Shown here piece by piece: positions 34,265-44,421 of a DNA stretch of 64,000 nt. The notes beneath the pieces are model-generated. The model searched no databases, had not been told where the DNA came from, and saw nothing but the letters and a program-made list of their open reading frames with translations. The stretch is from Paenibacillus chondroitinus NBRC 15376 (GTDB lineage: Bacteria; Bacillota; Bacilli; Paenibacillales; NBRC-103111). The stretch covers positions 62,001 through 126,000 of the forward strand of contig NZ_BILW01000008.1 of assembly GCF_004000765.1 (NCBI RefSeq), read 5' to 3'. The position numbers and the translations under genes were made by a program. The stretch's first letter is position 1; every line of letters begins with the position of its first letter.

Positions 34265-37200
34265 TTATGGAGTTGGAACAAATTTAGGACCTTGTACTGT
34301 TACTGAAACTACATCGGATTTACCACTTGGAGATGTAATTGTCAGATCAAAAGCTCCATCTTTATCATCATTTTTAGTAACAACAATGTTACCATTTGAG
34401 TAGATTGTTACAGCGCTAATGTTGTCAGAGTAGCTGTTAGCAGAGAAGGTTACACCAAGTACTCCGTTTGCTTTTTGAGCAACATCTTGCTCATACTCTT
34501 TACCATAGTTATCTGTAACAATTAGATCTGGAGTAATAAAGGCGTTACCATCAGCTGCTCCAGAAGTATTTACTTTAATAGTCATGTCACTATCAGCAGC
34601 AATTTTGTCAACCGATAGAGCATCATTTTTAGAAGTAACAGCTACTGTTGTTTGCTTAACTTCGCCTTTAACAGTTTTGTAAGTTACGTTCAATGTAGCA
34701 GAACCTACCTTGTTACCAAGAACGTAAGCTTTACCACCAACAAGAGCTACTTTTGCAACTGCGTTGTTAGATGTTTTAATATCAGTAATTGTACCTGCTG
34801 GAAGTTTAACTACATCGCCAGAAGCATTCTTAGCAGAAAGTTTAACTTCGCGTGCAAACACTTGAGATTTCGATACATCTTTAAGGTCATCAGCAATGAT
34901 ATTGTTAATAACAGTAGGATTATCAATTGTACTGTAAGTTGATGCAACAACAGTACCGCTATCGCTCAAGTTGAACAATGTAGGAACAGCGTTCACAGAG
35001 TAAGTAAGATCGTCAGTAGCTTTTGCAACAGTTAATGTTTTAGTCAGCTTGGAGATCTCAACACCGTTTTTAGTGATTTTTGCTGTGTATTCAACTTTAG
35101 TACCACCAGTAGCACCAGCTGTTGTGAACAATGTGAATTCGTCATTGAACGCTTCGAAGTCTTGTTTAACTGTCACTTGCTGAGGGGTGCCTGCAAATCT
35201 AGTTTTTGTTTTACCTTTACCAAAGACCGCAGAAGTAGTCACATCTCCGTCTGGTGCTTTAAGACCAGCTAAGTTGGATGGGTTACCATCAGCATCGTAA
35301 GTAGTTGCTGTTACAGTTACTAGATACTCGTTAGTGCTTGCATTAGCAATATCGTTACCTTGATTATCTGTGTAGTGAGCATCATCAAGTGTTTTACCAT
35401 ATTGGTCGATAACTGCAAGTTCAATTGCAGCTGTACCACCAGCAACTGCACCTTTAGCTGGATCAGTTACTACTTTGAAGTGATCAGGTACACGTGCGTC
35501 AGCAATAGTAAATGTTTTTGTTGAAGTGCTGCTTGCGTTAGCTTCTGCGATAATCGCTGTAACAGAAACTGCACCTTTTGAATTATTGCTAATTTGATCC
35601 AATTTAATGCTTCCTTTGTGCTCTCCCGAATCAAGAATTGTAGCAACAGATTGGGAACCAGCACCAGAAACGTTAACTTTGATACGTTTTGTGTTTTGGT
35701 CACTAGTCAGATCTTCAAGGCTAAGTTGGTTGCCTGAAGCATCGTAAGCAACGATTGGAATGTATACTTCTTTGTCGCCAGCAGCGATTACATCGTTAAG
35801 GTCGCCAATTTCAACTTTATTAGCAACTTTAGAGGATTTCACAGAAATTTTGCCAGTTGCTGTTGCAGCTTGGTTGAACACTGTGAAGTTGTAGTCACCA
35901 GCTTTATCAAGATCTTTGTTCAGAGAGATCTTAACTTGTGGGATATCATTTCCATTGTCTTCGAATTCTGTTTTCACATCATCAGTGGAAATGTAGTCAT
36001 TCCAGATGATAGTAGTTTCTCCGAACAATTTAGTAGTGCTGCTGTTGTCTTTGCTATATGTTTTAGCATTGATCAAAGAATCGTAGGAGATTGTACCACC
36101 GTATTGGTCAAACAAGTTAAGGTCGAATTTAACGTTTTCGCCTTTACCGTTAAGAGCGTCACCTACGGAGTAACGAGCTGCACCAAGCTCAAGTTTCGTC
36201 AAGATTGGTTGTGTACCCAACTTGAAGTTTTTCGTAGCTGTAATGTGGAAATCGTTGTTAACGATTGTTACAGGGATTACAGATACACCTTGAGTTGTGT
36301 TTTCATTTGCTGTATCCAAAGTGATCAATAAAGTTCCATCAGTATCTTTAGTGATTTTTGTGAATGTTGCAGCAGATGTGTAAACATTGTAAGAACCAGC
36401 GTTTGTAGTAGCGTTCTCACCATATTGGTTGGAAGCTTTTACTTTAACGATAGTTTTGTCAGCGTAAGCAATTGTGTCGCCAGCGTTTACGAAGTCGATT
36501 TTTGTAAGAACTTCGTCTTCACCAGTGAAAGTTGCAGTAGTTTTGTCAACAGCAGCTGCATCCAAACCGGAAACTGTTACTGTGTACTCACCTTTGCTAA
36601 CTTTAACGTCAGTCAATGTCAAAACTGCGGATTTTTTGTCATCAGCAAATTTAACAGTAGTAGCTACTTCAGAAGTACCTTTTTTCAAAGCCAATTTAGC
36701 TTTGTCAGTGTCAACAGCTTTGTTGAAAGTAACTGTTACTTGTTGAGCTCCAGTTGCTTTTGCACCTGTAACAGATACTTTACCAGGAGCTACGTATTGT
36801 TGTTTTGCTTCGTATGCACCTGTAAGAAGAAGGTCACGAGTTGCGTTGGATTGGCCACCGAATTTACCGCCGTCGCCAGCAGGAAGAAGTTTCAACTCAA
36901 GAGCAAGTGCTACATAGCCTTGTGCCCAGTCGGAAACAGTTGTGTCAGTACCAGTTTTACCTTTAGCATCAGCATCTTTGTTCAGTACGCGAACCAAGAA
37001 AGTAGCCAATTGCTCTTTTGTTACTTTACCAGCTGGGTTGTATTGACCTTCAGCATAGCCGTCAGTAATACCAGCAGTTTTCAAAGCTTCGATGTAAGGA
37101 AGAGCGTAGCCGTTAGCAGCGTCGTCAGCTTTAACATCGGAGAAGCTGGAAGTTTTAAGATCTTTGTTTACTTCGATACCAGTGATCAAAGCTGCAACTT

Positions 37201-37423
37201 TTGCGAATTGAGCACGGTTCATTTCGTCTTTAAGACCAAATGTAGTGTCGCTCACTCCATCAAAAATACCTGCGCTGATCATTGCATCAAATTTTGCTTT
37301 TGTAGCTGCGTCAAGATCTTTAAGATCTGTGAAATCAGCAGAGGATTTCGCTGCGAAAGCTAGGGACGAAAACATGGATAATGCCATTGCTGTAGAAAGA
37401 ACTACGGATAAACTTTTCTTCAT
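34265..37423 (-). CDS. S-layer protein with three SLH motifs, paralogue A
   Basis: Cell-surface lattice protein candidate. The 1052-residue product has a signal peptide MKKSLSVVLSTAMALSMF, cleaved near AFA-A at residue 24. Three SLH motifs follow within about residues 28-210, carrying NRAQ, TKEQ and TRDL at the position of the polymer-binding TRAE-type motif. The long remainder is Ig-like beta-rich repeats (for example TFNKAVDTDKAKLALKKG; SNNAVAKVALVGGKAYVLGN), ending VVSVTVQGPKFVPTP. SLH motifs bind the pyruvylated wall polymer whose genes lie nearby. A is about 80% similar to B and D by eye, and its upstream region is different: it has an extra in-frame start 27 codons upstream. Confidence 0.9.
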   Translation of the reverse strand: MKKSLSVVLSTAMALSMFSSLAFAAKSSADFTDLKDLDAATKAKFDAMISAGIFDGVSDTTFGLKDEMNRAQFAKVAALITGIEVNKDLKTSSFSDVKADDAANGYALPYIEALKTAGITDGYAEGQYNPAGKVTKEQLATFLVRVLNKDADAKGKTGTDTTVSDWAQGYVALALELKLLPAGDGGKFGGQSNATRDLLLTGAYEAKQQYVAPGKVSVTGAKATGAQQVTVTFNKAVDTDKAKLALKKGTSEVATTVKFADDKKSAVLTLTDVKVSKGEYTVTVSGLDAAAVDKTTATFTGEDEVLTKIDFVNAGDTIAYADKTIVKVKASNQYGENATTNAGSYNVYTSAATFTKITKDTDGTLLITLDTANENTTQGVSVIPVTIVNNDFHITATKNFKLGTQPILTKLELGAARYSVGDALNGKGENVKFDLNLFDQYGGTISYDSLINAKTYSKDNSSTTKLFGETTIIWNDYISTDDVKTEFEDNGNDIPQVKISLNKDLDKAGDYNFTVFNQAATATGKISVKSSKVANKVEIGDLNDVIAAGDKEVYIPIVAYDASGNQLSLEDLTSDQNTKRIKVNVSGAGSQSVATILDSGEHKGSIKLDQISNNSKGAVSVTAIIAEANASSTSTKTFTIADARVPDHFKVVTDPAKGAVAGGTAAIELAVIDQYGKTLDDAHYTDNQGNDIANASTNEYLVTVTATTYDADGNPSNLAGLKAPDGDVTTSAVFGKGKTKTRFAGTPQQVTVKQDFEAFNDEFTLFTTAGATGGTKVEYTAKITKNGVEISKLTKTLTVAKATDDLTYSVNAVPTLFNLSDSGTVVASTYSTIDNPTVINNIIADDLKDVSKSQVFAREVKLSAKNASGDVVKLPAGTITDIKTSNNAVAKVALVGGKAYVLGNKVGSATLNVTYKTVKGEVKQTTVAVTSKNDALSVDKIAADSDMTIKVNTSGAADGNAFITPDLIVTDNYGKEYEQDVAQKANGVLGVTFSANSYSDNISAVTIYSNGNIVVTKNDDKDGAFDLTITSPSGKSDVVSVTVQGPKFVPTP

Positions 37424-37504
37424 AACCTTTTTTTCTCCTCCTTGAATATCTTTGGTTTTATTTTTTAGGTTAAAGCTAGTATTATTTGAGCTCGATTTAC
37501 TCAT
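37424..37504 (-). other. Possible second, upstream translation start of S-layer paralogue A
   Basis: In frame with paralogue A, an ATG at 37502-37504 has its own AAGGGGG site 10-12 bp upstream. It would add 27 residues, MSKSSSNNTSFNLKNKTK and onward, before the signal peptide. The downstream start has AAGGAGGAG inside this extension. Two tandem starts of this kind are known for the cell-wall protein MWP of Brevibacillus brevis 47. Whether the upstream start is used here is unknown. Confidence 0.5.
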
Positions 37505-37626
37505 AGTTTGGTTCACCCCCTTTCCAGAGTTAGAGCATTATATAACTAAGTTCGCGTGCAGCTCTAGTAGCTGCATTGGAAACTAGTAAACGTAAAGTAG
37601 GAAGAAAGACACCCACACCAATTTAC

Positions 37627-37655
37627 ATTATACATTGGTCGAATAGCGTCGTAAA
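37627..37655 (-). promoter_or_regulatory. Sigma-A promoter of S-layer paralogue A
   Basis: Minus strand: TTTACG (37650-37655), 17-bp spacer, TG-extended TATAAT (37627-37632). The leader to the inner start is about 200 nt and includes a small GCAGCT/AGCTGC hairpin (37558-37574). The stretch 37656-37856 upstream shows no gene, only AT-rich sequence and the terminator of paralogue B. Confidence 0.6.
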
Positions 37656-37856
37656 GAGTTATTTTGTGATATCTGTATGGCTAACTATAATCTGGTTAAC
37701 TCTTTATTATTTGCTTGCTTTCAAAGTATTAAACGCACAGGTTTCGAAAAAGTTGCGATTATTCAAAAAAACTTTTTTTATTTTTTGAAAGAACAACAGA
37801 TCCATTCCAACATAAATACGATTGGATTTGTGCATAGTACGTCTATAAAACAAAAA

Positions 37857-37878
37857 AAGAAGGCCAATTGGCCTTCTT
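37857..37878. terminator. Terminator after S-layer paralogue B
   Basis: Perfect 22-bp palindrome with arms AAGAAGGCCAA and its complement, A7 before and T6 after; same family as the terminators at 34223 and 44422. Confidence 0.9.
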
Positions 37879-37894
37879 TTTTAAATCATTAATC

Positions 37895-40800
37895 TTAGTT
37901 GTTATTAGCTGCACCAGTTACAGTGACTGCAACAACATCAGATTTACCACTTGGTGATGTAATCGTCAGATCAAAGGATCCATCAGCATCAGATGTTTTC
38001 GTTACTTTGATGTTGCCATTAGCATCGATGGATACGCCAGTAACGTTAGCGGAGTAACTGCTAGCTGAGAATGTTACGCCCAGTACGCCGTTAGCTTTTT
38101 GTGCATCTTCTTGCTCATACTCAACACCATAGTTATCTGTCACAATTAGATCTGGGTTAAGGAATGCATTACCGCCAGTTGTAGCAACTGTCATTGTGCT
38201 GTCTGCTTCAACTTTATCGACTGCAAGGGCATCATTTTTAGATGTTACTGCAACAGTAGCTGTTTTAATTTCGCCTTTAATTGTTCTGTAAGATACGTTC
38301 AATGTAGCTGTACCTGTTTTGTTACCAAGAACATATGCTTTACCACCAACAAGGGCAACTTTAGCTACCGCATTGTTCGAAGTTGTAATGCCTGTGATTG
38401 TACCAGCCGGAAGTTTTACAGTGTCGCCAGAAGCGTTTTTAGCTGTAAGTTTAACTTCGCGAGCAAATACTTGTGATTTTGTTACGTCTTTCAGATCATC
38501 AGCAGAGATTTCTTTACCATCAGTACCATAAGTCGATTTAACAACTACACCACTATCAGTAAAGTTGAACAATGTTGGAACAGCGTTGACGGAGTAAGTC
38601 AGGTCGTCAGTTTCGCTAGCAACTGTGATTGTTCTAGTTAATTTCGAGATTTCAGTACCGTTTTTCGTGATTGTTGCTGTGTAGTCAGCTTTTGCACCTT
38701 CTTTAGCATTCTCTGTTGTGAAGAGTGTGAACTCATCATTGAACGCTTCGAAGTCGCCAGCTTTTTCACCTTTACCATATGTTGCAGAAGTAATTTCTTT
38801 ATCAGCAGGATCTAACAAGCCGAATGTACCAGCATCAGTACCTGTAGCTGTTACTTTAACATTTACTTGATACTTGTTGTTCGAACCATCTACAAACGTT
38901 GGAGCATTGTTGCCTTGGCTATCTGTGAAGTTCGCATCGTCAAGCACTTGTCCGTATTGGTCAATTACCGCTAGCTCAACTGCAGATGTTCCACCTTTAA
39001 CGATAGATTTCGCAGGATCCGTTACTACTTTGAAGTGATCAGGTACACGAGCGTCAGAAACTGTAAATGTTTTTGTAGAAGTGCTGCTTGCATTCGCTGT
39101 TGCGATGATCGCTGTAATGGATACCGCGCCTTTTGTGTTGTTATTGATTTGGTTCAATTTAATGGAGCCTTTGTGCTCACCAGAATCAAGGATTGTTGCT
39201 GTTGTTTGACCTTCAACACCAGAAACGTTCACTTGGATACGTTTGATGTTTTCGTCGCTTGTCAGGTCATCCATGCTTAATTGGTTACCAGCTGCATCAT
39301 AAGCTACGATTGGCACATAAACTTCTTTGTCGCCAGCCGCGATCACATCGTTCATTTCGCCAATTTCAACTTTGTTTGCAAGTTTTGAAGATTGAACGGA
39401 AATTTTACCGCTTGCTGTAGCCGCTTGGTTGAACACAGTGAAGCCGTAATCGCCAGCTTTATCAAGATCTTTGTTCAAGGAGATCTTCACTTGCGGGATA
39501 TCGTTACCGTTATCTTCAATCTCTGTTTTCACATCTCCAGCTGGGATGTAATCGTTCCAGATCACAGTTGTGTCACCGAACAATTTAGTCGTGCTTGTAT
39601 TGTCTTTGCTGTATACTGTCGCATTCATCAAAGAGTCATAAGAAATTGTACCGCCATATTGGTCAAACAGGTTAAGGTCAAATTTCACGTTTTCGCCTTT
39701 ACCGTTTAGTGCTGTACCTACGGAGTAGCGAGCATCACCTAGCTCAAGTTTCGTCAAGATTGGTTGTGTACCCAATTTGAAGTTTTTCGTAGCTGTGATG
39801 TGGCTGTCGTTGTTAACAACTGTTACTGGAACTACAGATACACCTTGTGTTGTGTTTTCGTTAGCTGTATCCAAAGTGATCAACAAAGTACCATCTGTAT
39901 CTTTTGTGATTTTAGTGAATGTTGCAGCAGAAGTGTACACGTTGTAAGAACCAGCGTTTGTTGTTGCATTCTCACCATATTGGTTAGAAGCTTTAACTTT
40001 TACGATCGTTTTATCTGCATATGCGATTGTGTCGCCAGCATTTACGAAGTCGATTTTTGTAAGAACTTCATCTTCACCTGTGAAAGTTGCTGTTGTTTTA
40101 TCAACGGTAGCTGCGTCCAAACCGGAAACAGTTACTGTGTATTCACCTTTGCTTACTTTCACATCAGACAATGTAAGAACCGCGGATTTCTTGTCATCAG
40201 CAAATTTCGCTGTTGTAACAACTTCGCTAGATCCTTTTTTCAACGTTAATTTCGCTTTTTCAACGTCAACTGGTTTGTTGAATGTAACTGTTACTTGTTG
40301 CGCACCTGTTGCTTTTGCACCTGTAACGGATACTTTACCAGCTGGTACGTATTGTTGTTTTGCTTCATAAGCACCTGTCAAAAGCAGATCGCGAGTTGCG
40401 TTAGCCATACCGCCGAATGTACCATCTTCACCGTTGGAAAGAAGTTTCAATTCAAGTGCTAATGCTACATAACCTTGTGCCCAACCGGATACTGTTGCAT
40501 CTGTACCTGTTTTGCCTTTAGCTGCTTCATCTTGACCAAGAACACGAACCAAGAAAGTAGCCAGTTGTTCTTTCGTCACTTTACCAGCTGGGTTGTATTG
40601 ACCTTCTGCATAACCATCCGTTACGCCAGCTGTTTTCAAAGCTTCGATGTAAGGAAGTGCATAACCGTTAGCTGCATCGTCAATACTAACGTCAGTGAAG
40701 CTGGAAGTTTTCAAATCTTTGTTGACGTCAAGACCCATGATCAATGCAGCAACTTTTGCAAATTGTGCACGGTTCATTTCGTCTTTCAGTCCAAATGTTG

Positions 40801-40978
40801 TTTCGGATACGCCGTCAAAGATACCAGCGGAGATCATCGCATCAAATTTCGCTTTTGTAGCAGCATCCAGGTCTTTCAAATCTGTAAAATCAGCAGATGA
40901 TTTCGCTGCGAATGCAAGAGACGAAAACATGGAAAGAGCCATAGCGGATGTAAGGACTACGGATAGAGTTTTCTTCAT
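37895..40978 (-). CDS. S-layer protein with three SLH motifs, paralogue B
   Basis: 1027 residues: signal peptide MKKTLSVVLTSAMALSMF (cleavage near residue 24), three SLH motifs to about residue 210 with NRAQ, TKEQ and TRDL, then the same beta-rich body as paralogue A, ending VAVTVTGAANNN. B is nearly identical to paralogue D, both in protein and in DNA and also upstream, although the more divergent C lies between them. The mature protein is acidic with few aromatic residues and no cysteine seen, usual for S-layer proteins. The ribosome site AGGAGG is 12 bp from the ATG, rather far. Confidence 0.92.
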   Translation of the reverse strand: MKKTLSVVLTSAMALSMFSSLAFAAKSSADFTDLKDLDAATKAKFDAMISAGIFDGVSETTFGLKDEMNRAQFAKVAALIMGLDVNKDLKTSSFTDVSIDDAANGYALPYIEALKTAGVTDGYAEGQYNPAGKVTKEQLATFLVRVLGQDEAAKGKTGTDATVSGWAQGYVALALELKLLSNGEDGTFGGMANATRDLLLTGAYEAKQQYVPAGKVSVTGAKATGAQQVTVTFNKPVDVEKAKLTLKKGSSEVVTTAKFADDKKSAVLTLSDVKVSKGEYTVTVSGLDAATVDKTTATFTGEDEVLTKIDFVNAGDTIAYADKTIVKVKASNQYGENATTNAGSYNVYTSAATFTKITKDTDGTLLITLDTANENTTQGVSVVPVTVVNNDSHITATKNFKLGTQPILTKLELGDARYSVGTALNGKGENVKFDLNLFDQYGGTISYDSLMNATVYSKDNTSTTKLFGDTTVIWNDYIPAGDVKTEIEDNGNDIPQVKISLNKDLDKAGDYGFTVFNQAATASGKISVQSSKLANKVEIGEMNDVIAAGDKEVYVPIVAYDAAGNQLSMDDLTSDENIKRIQVNVSGVEGQTTATILDSGEHKGSIKLNQINNNTKGAVSITAIIATANASSTSTKTFTVSDARVPDHFKVVTDPAKSIVKGGTSAVELAVIDQYGQVLDDANFTDSQGNNAPTFVDGSNNKYQVNVKVTATGTDAGTFGLLDPADKEITSATYGKGEKAGDFEAFNDEFTLFTTENAKEGAKADYTATITKNGTEISKLTRTITVASETDDLTYSVNAVPTLFNFTDSGVVVKSTYGTDGKEISADDLKDVTKSQVFAREVKLTAKNASGDTVKLPAGTITGITTSNNAVAKVALVGGKAYVLGNKTGTATLNVSYRTIKGEIKTATVAVTSKNDALAVDKVEADSTMTVATTGGNAFLNPDLIVTDNYGVEYEQEDAQKANGVLGVTFSASSYSANVTGVSIDANGNIKVTKTSDADGSFDLTITSPSGKSDVVAVTVTGAANNN

Positions 40979-41005
40979 AAGGGTTTGTTTCCTCCTAATA
41001 TTTTA

Positions 41006-41027
41006 AAGTTTTTTGTTATAAAAACTT
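41006..41027 (-). promoter_or_regulatory. 5'-UTR hairpin of S-layer paralogue B
   Basis: On the mRNA AAGTTTTT pairs with AAAAACTT around a short loop, about 13 bases before the ribosome site. The same element occurs before paralogues C and D and may stabilise the transcripts. Confidence 0.65.
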
Positions 41028-41110
41028 ATAACCAACGGGACAACGGGACGACATTGAAATAACTTGCTATCAATTTCGTGTAGCTTCTTTTCTATCACCT
41101 CGTCTACATG

Positions 41111-41150
41111 AATTAGTATACTATTATCTCGCCATTAATTCATTGACAAG
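41111..41150 (-). promoter_or_regulatory. Promoter block of S-layer paralogue B
   Basis: Minus strand: TTGTCAATGA (41140-41149), 18 bp, then GTATACTAA with -10 TATACT (41115-41120). Blocks before C and D have the same two elements at exactly the same distance. Confidence 0.6.
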
Positions 41151-41206
41151 TATTTTCCAAGTAGATAGCTAGATTAGTCTGTGCTCGCACTAGGAAAATG
41201 CAAAAA

Positions 41207-41230
41207 AAGAAGACCCCGAAGGGCCTTCTT
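41207..41230 (-). terminator. Terminator after S-layer paralogue C
   Basis: Minus strand: AAGAAGGCCC, TTCG loop, GGGTCTTCTT, then seven T residues. Confidence 0.9.
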
Positions 41231-41244
41231 CTCCTCCAAAATAA

Positions 41245-44220
41245 TTACTTCACAATTACCGACGTTACAGTCGACTTGCCATTTGGCGATGTGATGATCA
41301 AATCAAATGTTGTGCCACTATCAGCTTTGATTGTTCCGTCAGCACTAATCTCCACTTTTCCTTTAACTTGATCCGCGGAGAATGCCAGACCCATCAAATA
41401 GTTGTAAGCTGGTGCTTCATCTTTGTCGTACTCAACACCATAGTTATCCGTTACAGTCAGATCTGCTACCGCATAAGCATTAGCACCTGTAGAAATCGTT
41501 GCTTCCGATTCCCCAGCTTCCAACTTGTCTACAGCAACCATATCGCTTTTTACCGTTACAGGTACACTTGCTTGTTTAACATTACCGTCAACCGTTTGAT
41601 AAGTCACACTCAATGTTGCAGTGCCTTCTTTATTCCCCATAACAAAAGCTTTACCGGCATCCTCTCCAGTACCCATCGCAACTTGTGCCACGCTAGGGTT
41701 CGAAGTTGTAATTTGTGTAGCCACAGCCGGAAGCTCAACGATTTCACCTGCAGCGTTTTTAGCTGTAATTTTTACTTCGCGGGATAATTTGCTTTTTGCA
41801 ATTGACAATTCACTGTCCTTTACAACATCACTATCCATAGCATTGAACAATGGTGCTACTGTTCCAACACTATAAGTTAAATCTGCGTTTTTACCAACAA
41901 CATTAAGTGTTCTTTCTACTTTGGAAATCTCTTGATCACCTTTAAGAATTTGAGCAGTGAACTTAACGTAAGTCCCCTCTTTTGCTGCGCTTGTTGTTTC
42001 AAAAGTGAACTCATCATTGAAAGCTTTGTAGTCGTTAGTACCTTTTTCGTACGTATTTTTCGTCAATACGTCGCCATTTGGCGTAAGAACATGCGCAGTA
42101 GCATTATCAATAACATTACCATTTACATCATAAGTTACTGCTGTTGCGACGACGCTATATTTCGTATTGCCATCTGCCGTTGGAACCACAGAACCATTGC
42201 TGTTTACATAGTTGGAATCATCCAACACTTGACCATATTGGTCAATCACGCTGAACTCAAAATCAGAAGTTGCTCCAGCAACAGCATTTTTAGCTGGCAC
42301 TGTTACTTCTTTCAAATGGTCCGCAATACGTGCATCGTGAACAGTGTACGTTTTAGTTGCTGTGCTGCTTGCATTCGCAGTTGCAATAACTGCTGTCACA
42401 GATACTGCTCCGTTAGAACCAGCATCAATTTTATCTAGTTTAATCATACCCTTGTGCTCACCCGAAGTTGCAATTGTGCTGCTGCCCGTTGCCCCAGAGA
42501 TTGAAACTCTAATACGTTCAGCGTTCGCATCGCTTGCCAAATCGTCTGCACTCAGTTGCTTGCCATTTGCATCATAAGCCATCAATGGAACATATACATC
42601 TGTGTCTCCGGATGCAATCACATCATTCATGTCGCCAATTTCAATTTTAGTCGCTACTTTTGCGGATTGAATGCTCACTTTACCTGTTGCAGTTGCCGCT
42701 TGGTTAAATACAGTGAAGCCGAAATCTCCCGATTTATCAATATCTTTGAGCAAGGAGATTTTCACTTGTGGAATGTCGTTGCCGTTATCTTCAATTACAT
42801 AGTTAACATCTTCACTTGCAAGATAGTCATTCCAGATTAAGCTAGTATCTTTAAGCTTGTCTTCACTGGATAGTGTTTCATAGGACATAACAGAACCATA
42901 TTGGTCATATAAGTTCAAATCAAACTTAACATTTTCGCCTTTCGCATTTAGAGCGGTGCCCACAGAATAACGCGGTTGGCCTAGCTCAAGTTTCGTCAAG
43001 ATTGGTTGCGTACCAAGCTTGAAGTTTTTTGTTACAGTGATATGGCTGTCATTATTCACAATTGTTACTGGAATCACAGTTACACCTTGCGTCGTGTCAT
43101 TTGTGTTAGTGTCCAATGTGATCAGTAGTGTGCCATCATTGTCTTTTGTTATTTTCGTAAAAGTTGCAGCTGATGTGTATACATCGTAAGAACCTGCATT
43201 TGTGGAAGCAGCTTCACCATATTGGTTTACAGCTTTAGCTTTAACAATTACTTTATCTGCATAAGCGATCGTGTCATTCGCGGATACGAATTCGATGTTT
43301 TTCATTACTTCGTCTTCGCCTTTAAAAGTAGCTGTCGTTTTATCAACAGCAGCTTCATCAAGACCGCTCATATTTACTGTGTACTCGCCATTGCTGATTT
43401 TAACGTCTGTTAGTGTTAAAACCGCAGATTTTTTATCTGCCGCGAAAGCGGTAGTTGTTACAACATCAGAGTTACCTTTTTTCAAGGATAACTTGGTTTT
43501 TTCTACATCAACAGGCTTGTTAAAGGTAACTTCAACTTTTTGAACTCCAGTTGCTTTCGCTCCAGTAACAGAAACTTTACCAGCCGGTACATATTGTTGT
43601 TTTGCTTCATAAGCGCCAGTTAATAAAAGATCCCGAGTTGCGTTAGCTTGGCCGCCAAATGTACCATCTTCGCCATTAGTTAAAAGTTTCAATTCAAGTG
43701 CTAAAGCAACATAACCTTGTGCCCAATCGGAGACTGTTTTGTCCGTGCCTGTTTTACCTTTAGCAACTTCGTCTTGTCCAAGAACGCGTACCAGGAAAGT
43801 AGCCAATTGTTCTTTGGTTACTTTACCTGCCGGATTGTATTGACCTTCCGCATAACCGTCAGTTACACCAGCTGTTTTCAAAGCTTCGATATAAGGAAGT
43901 GCATAACCATTGGCTGAATCGTCAACACTAACGTCAGTGAAGCTCGATGTTTTCAAATCTTGATTTACGTCAAGACCCATAATTAATGCGGCAACTTTTG
44001 CAAATTGTGCGCGGTTCATTTCATCTTTCAAACCAAAGGTTGTTTCGGATACGCCATCGAAAATACCTGCAGAGATCATCGCGTCGAATTTTGCTTTAGT
44101 AGCGGCATCCAGATCCTTCAAATCTGTGAAGTCAGCAGAGGATTTCGCTGCGAATGCCAAGGATGAGAACATGGAAAGAGCCATAGCGGAAGTAAGAACT
44201 ACGGAAAGTGTTTTTTTCAT
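41245..44220 (-). CDS. S-layer protein with three SLH motifs, paralogue C (divergent)
   Basis: 991 residues with the same signal peptide and almost identical SLH region (about 1-210) as B and D. The body is clearly different: for example FVSANDTIAYADKVIVKAKAV, a shortened segment around SSEDKLKDTSLIWNDYL, and the ending NGKSTVTSVIVK. The sharp drop in similarity after the anchor suggests an alternative lattice-forming body attached to the same cell-wall anchor. Upstream, only the first 50 bp and the promoter block match B and D. Expression and role relative to the other paralogues are unknown. Confidence 0.9.
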   Translation of the reverse strand: MKKTLSVVLTSAMALSMFSSLAFAAKSSADFTDLKDLDAATKAKFDAMISAGIFDGVSETTFGLKDEMNRAQFAKVAALIMGLDVNQDLKTSSFTDVSVDDSANGYALPYIEALKTAGVTDGYAEGQYNPAGKVTKEQLATFLVRVLGQDEVAKGKTGTDKTVSDWAQGYVALALELKLLTNGEDGTFGGQANATRDLLLTGAYEAKQQYVPAGKVSVTGAKATGVQKVEVTFNKPVDVEKTKLSLKKGNSDVVTTTAFAADKKSAVLTLTDVKISNGEYTVNMSGLDEAAVDKTTATFKGEDEVMKNIEFVSANDTIAYADKVIVKAKAVNQYGEAASTNAGSYDVYTSAATFTKITKDNDGTLLITLDTNTNDTTQGVTVIPVTIVNNDSHITVTKNFKLGTQPILTKLELGQPRYSVGTALNAKGENVKFDLNLYDQYGSVMSYETLSSEDKLKDTSLIWNDYLASEDVNYVIEDNGNDIPQVKISLLKDIDKSGDFGFTVFNQAATATGKVSIQSAKVATKIEIGDMNDVIASGDTDVYVPLMAYDANGKQLSADDLASDANAERIRVSISGATGSSTIATSGEHKGMIKLDKIDAGSNGAVSVTAVIATANASSTATKTYTVHDARIADHLKEVTVPAKNAVAGATSDFEFSVIDQYGQVLDDSNYVNSNGSVVPTADGNTKYSVVATAVTYDVNGNVIDNATAHVLTPNGDVLTKNTYEKGTNDYKAFNDEFTFETTSAAKEGTYVKFTAQILKGDQEISKVERTLNVVGKNADLTYSVGTVAPLFNAMDSDVVKDSELSIAKSKLSREVKITAKNAAGEIVELPAVATQITTSNPSVAQVAMGTGEDAGKAFVMGNKEGTATLSVTYQTVDGNVKQASVPVTVKSDMVAVDKLEAGESEATISTGANAYAVADLTVTDNYGVEYDKDEAPAYNYLMGLAFSADQVKGKVEISADGTIKADSGTTFDLIITSPNGKSTVTSVIVK

Positions 44221-44246
44221 AAAGGTTTGTTTCCTCCTAATATTTA

Positions 44247-44268
44247 AAGTTTTTTGTTATAAAAACTT
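44247..44268 (-). promoter_or_regulatory. 5'-UTR hairpin of S-layer paralogue C
   Basis: AAGTTTTT and AAAAACTT arms as before paralogue B, conserved although the sequence farther upstream has diverged. Confidence 0.65.
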
Positions 44269-44344
44269 AGGATTAACTTTTTGAGTGAATAGTGCCTTGC
44301 AATCATTTTCGTATATCTTTTTGTATATCATCTCGGCTACAAAC

Positions 44345-44382
44345 TTAGTATACTATCGACTAGTGATAAAATCATTGATAAC
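44345..44382 (-). promoter_or_regulatory. Promoter block of S-layer paralogue C
   Basis: Minus strand: TTATCAATGA (44372-44381), 18 bp, GTATACTAAG with -10 TATACT (44347-44352); then TGTAGCCGAGATGATA shared with D. Confidence 0.6.
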
Positions 44383-44421
44383 TATTTCCCATGGTGATTT
44401 ATGCAAAGCATATAAATAAAA

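Noticed and set aside
36425-37363. Long plus-strand open frame opposite S-layer paralogue A (and similar ones opposite B, C and D)
   Set aside because: They mirror the codon bias of the S-layer genes, lack ribosome sites, and have unnatural cysteine- and phenylalanine-rich translations.
37576-37892. Two small plus-strand open frames between paralogues A and B
   Set aside because: No ribosome sites, overlap with promoter and terminator of the S-layer genes, and no recognisable protein features.
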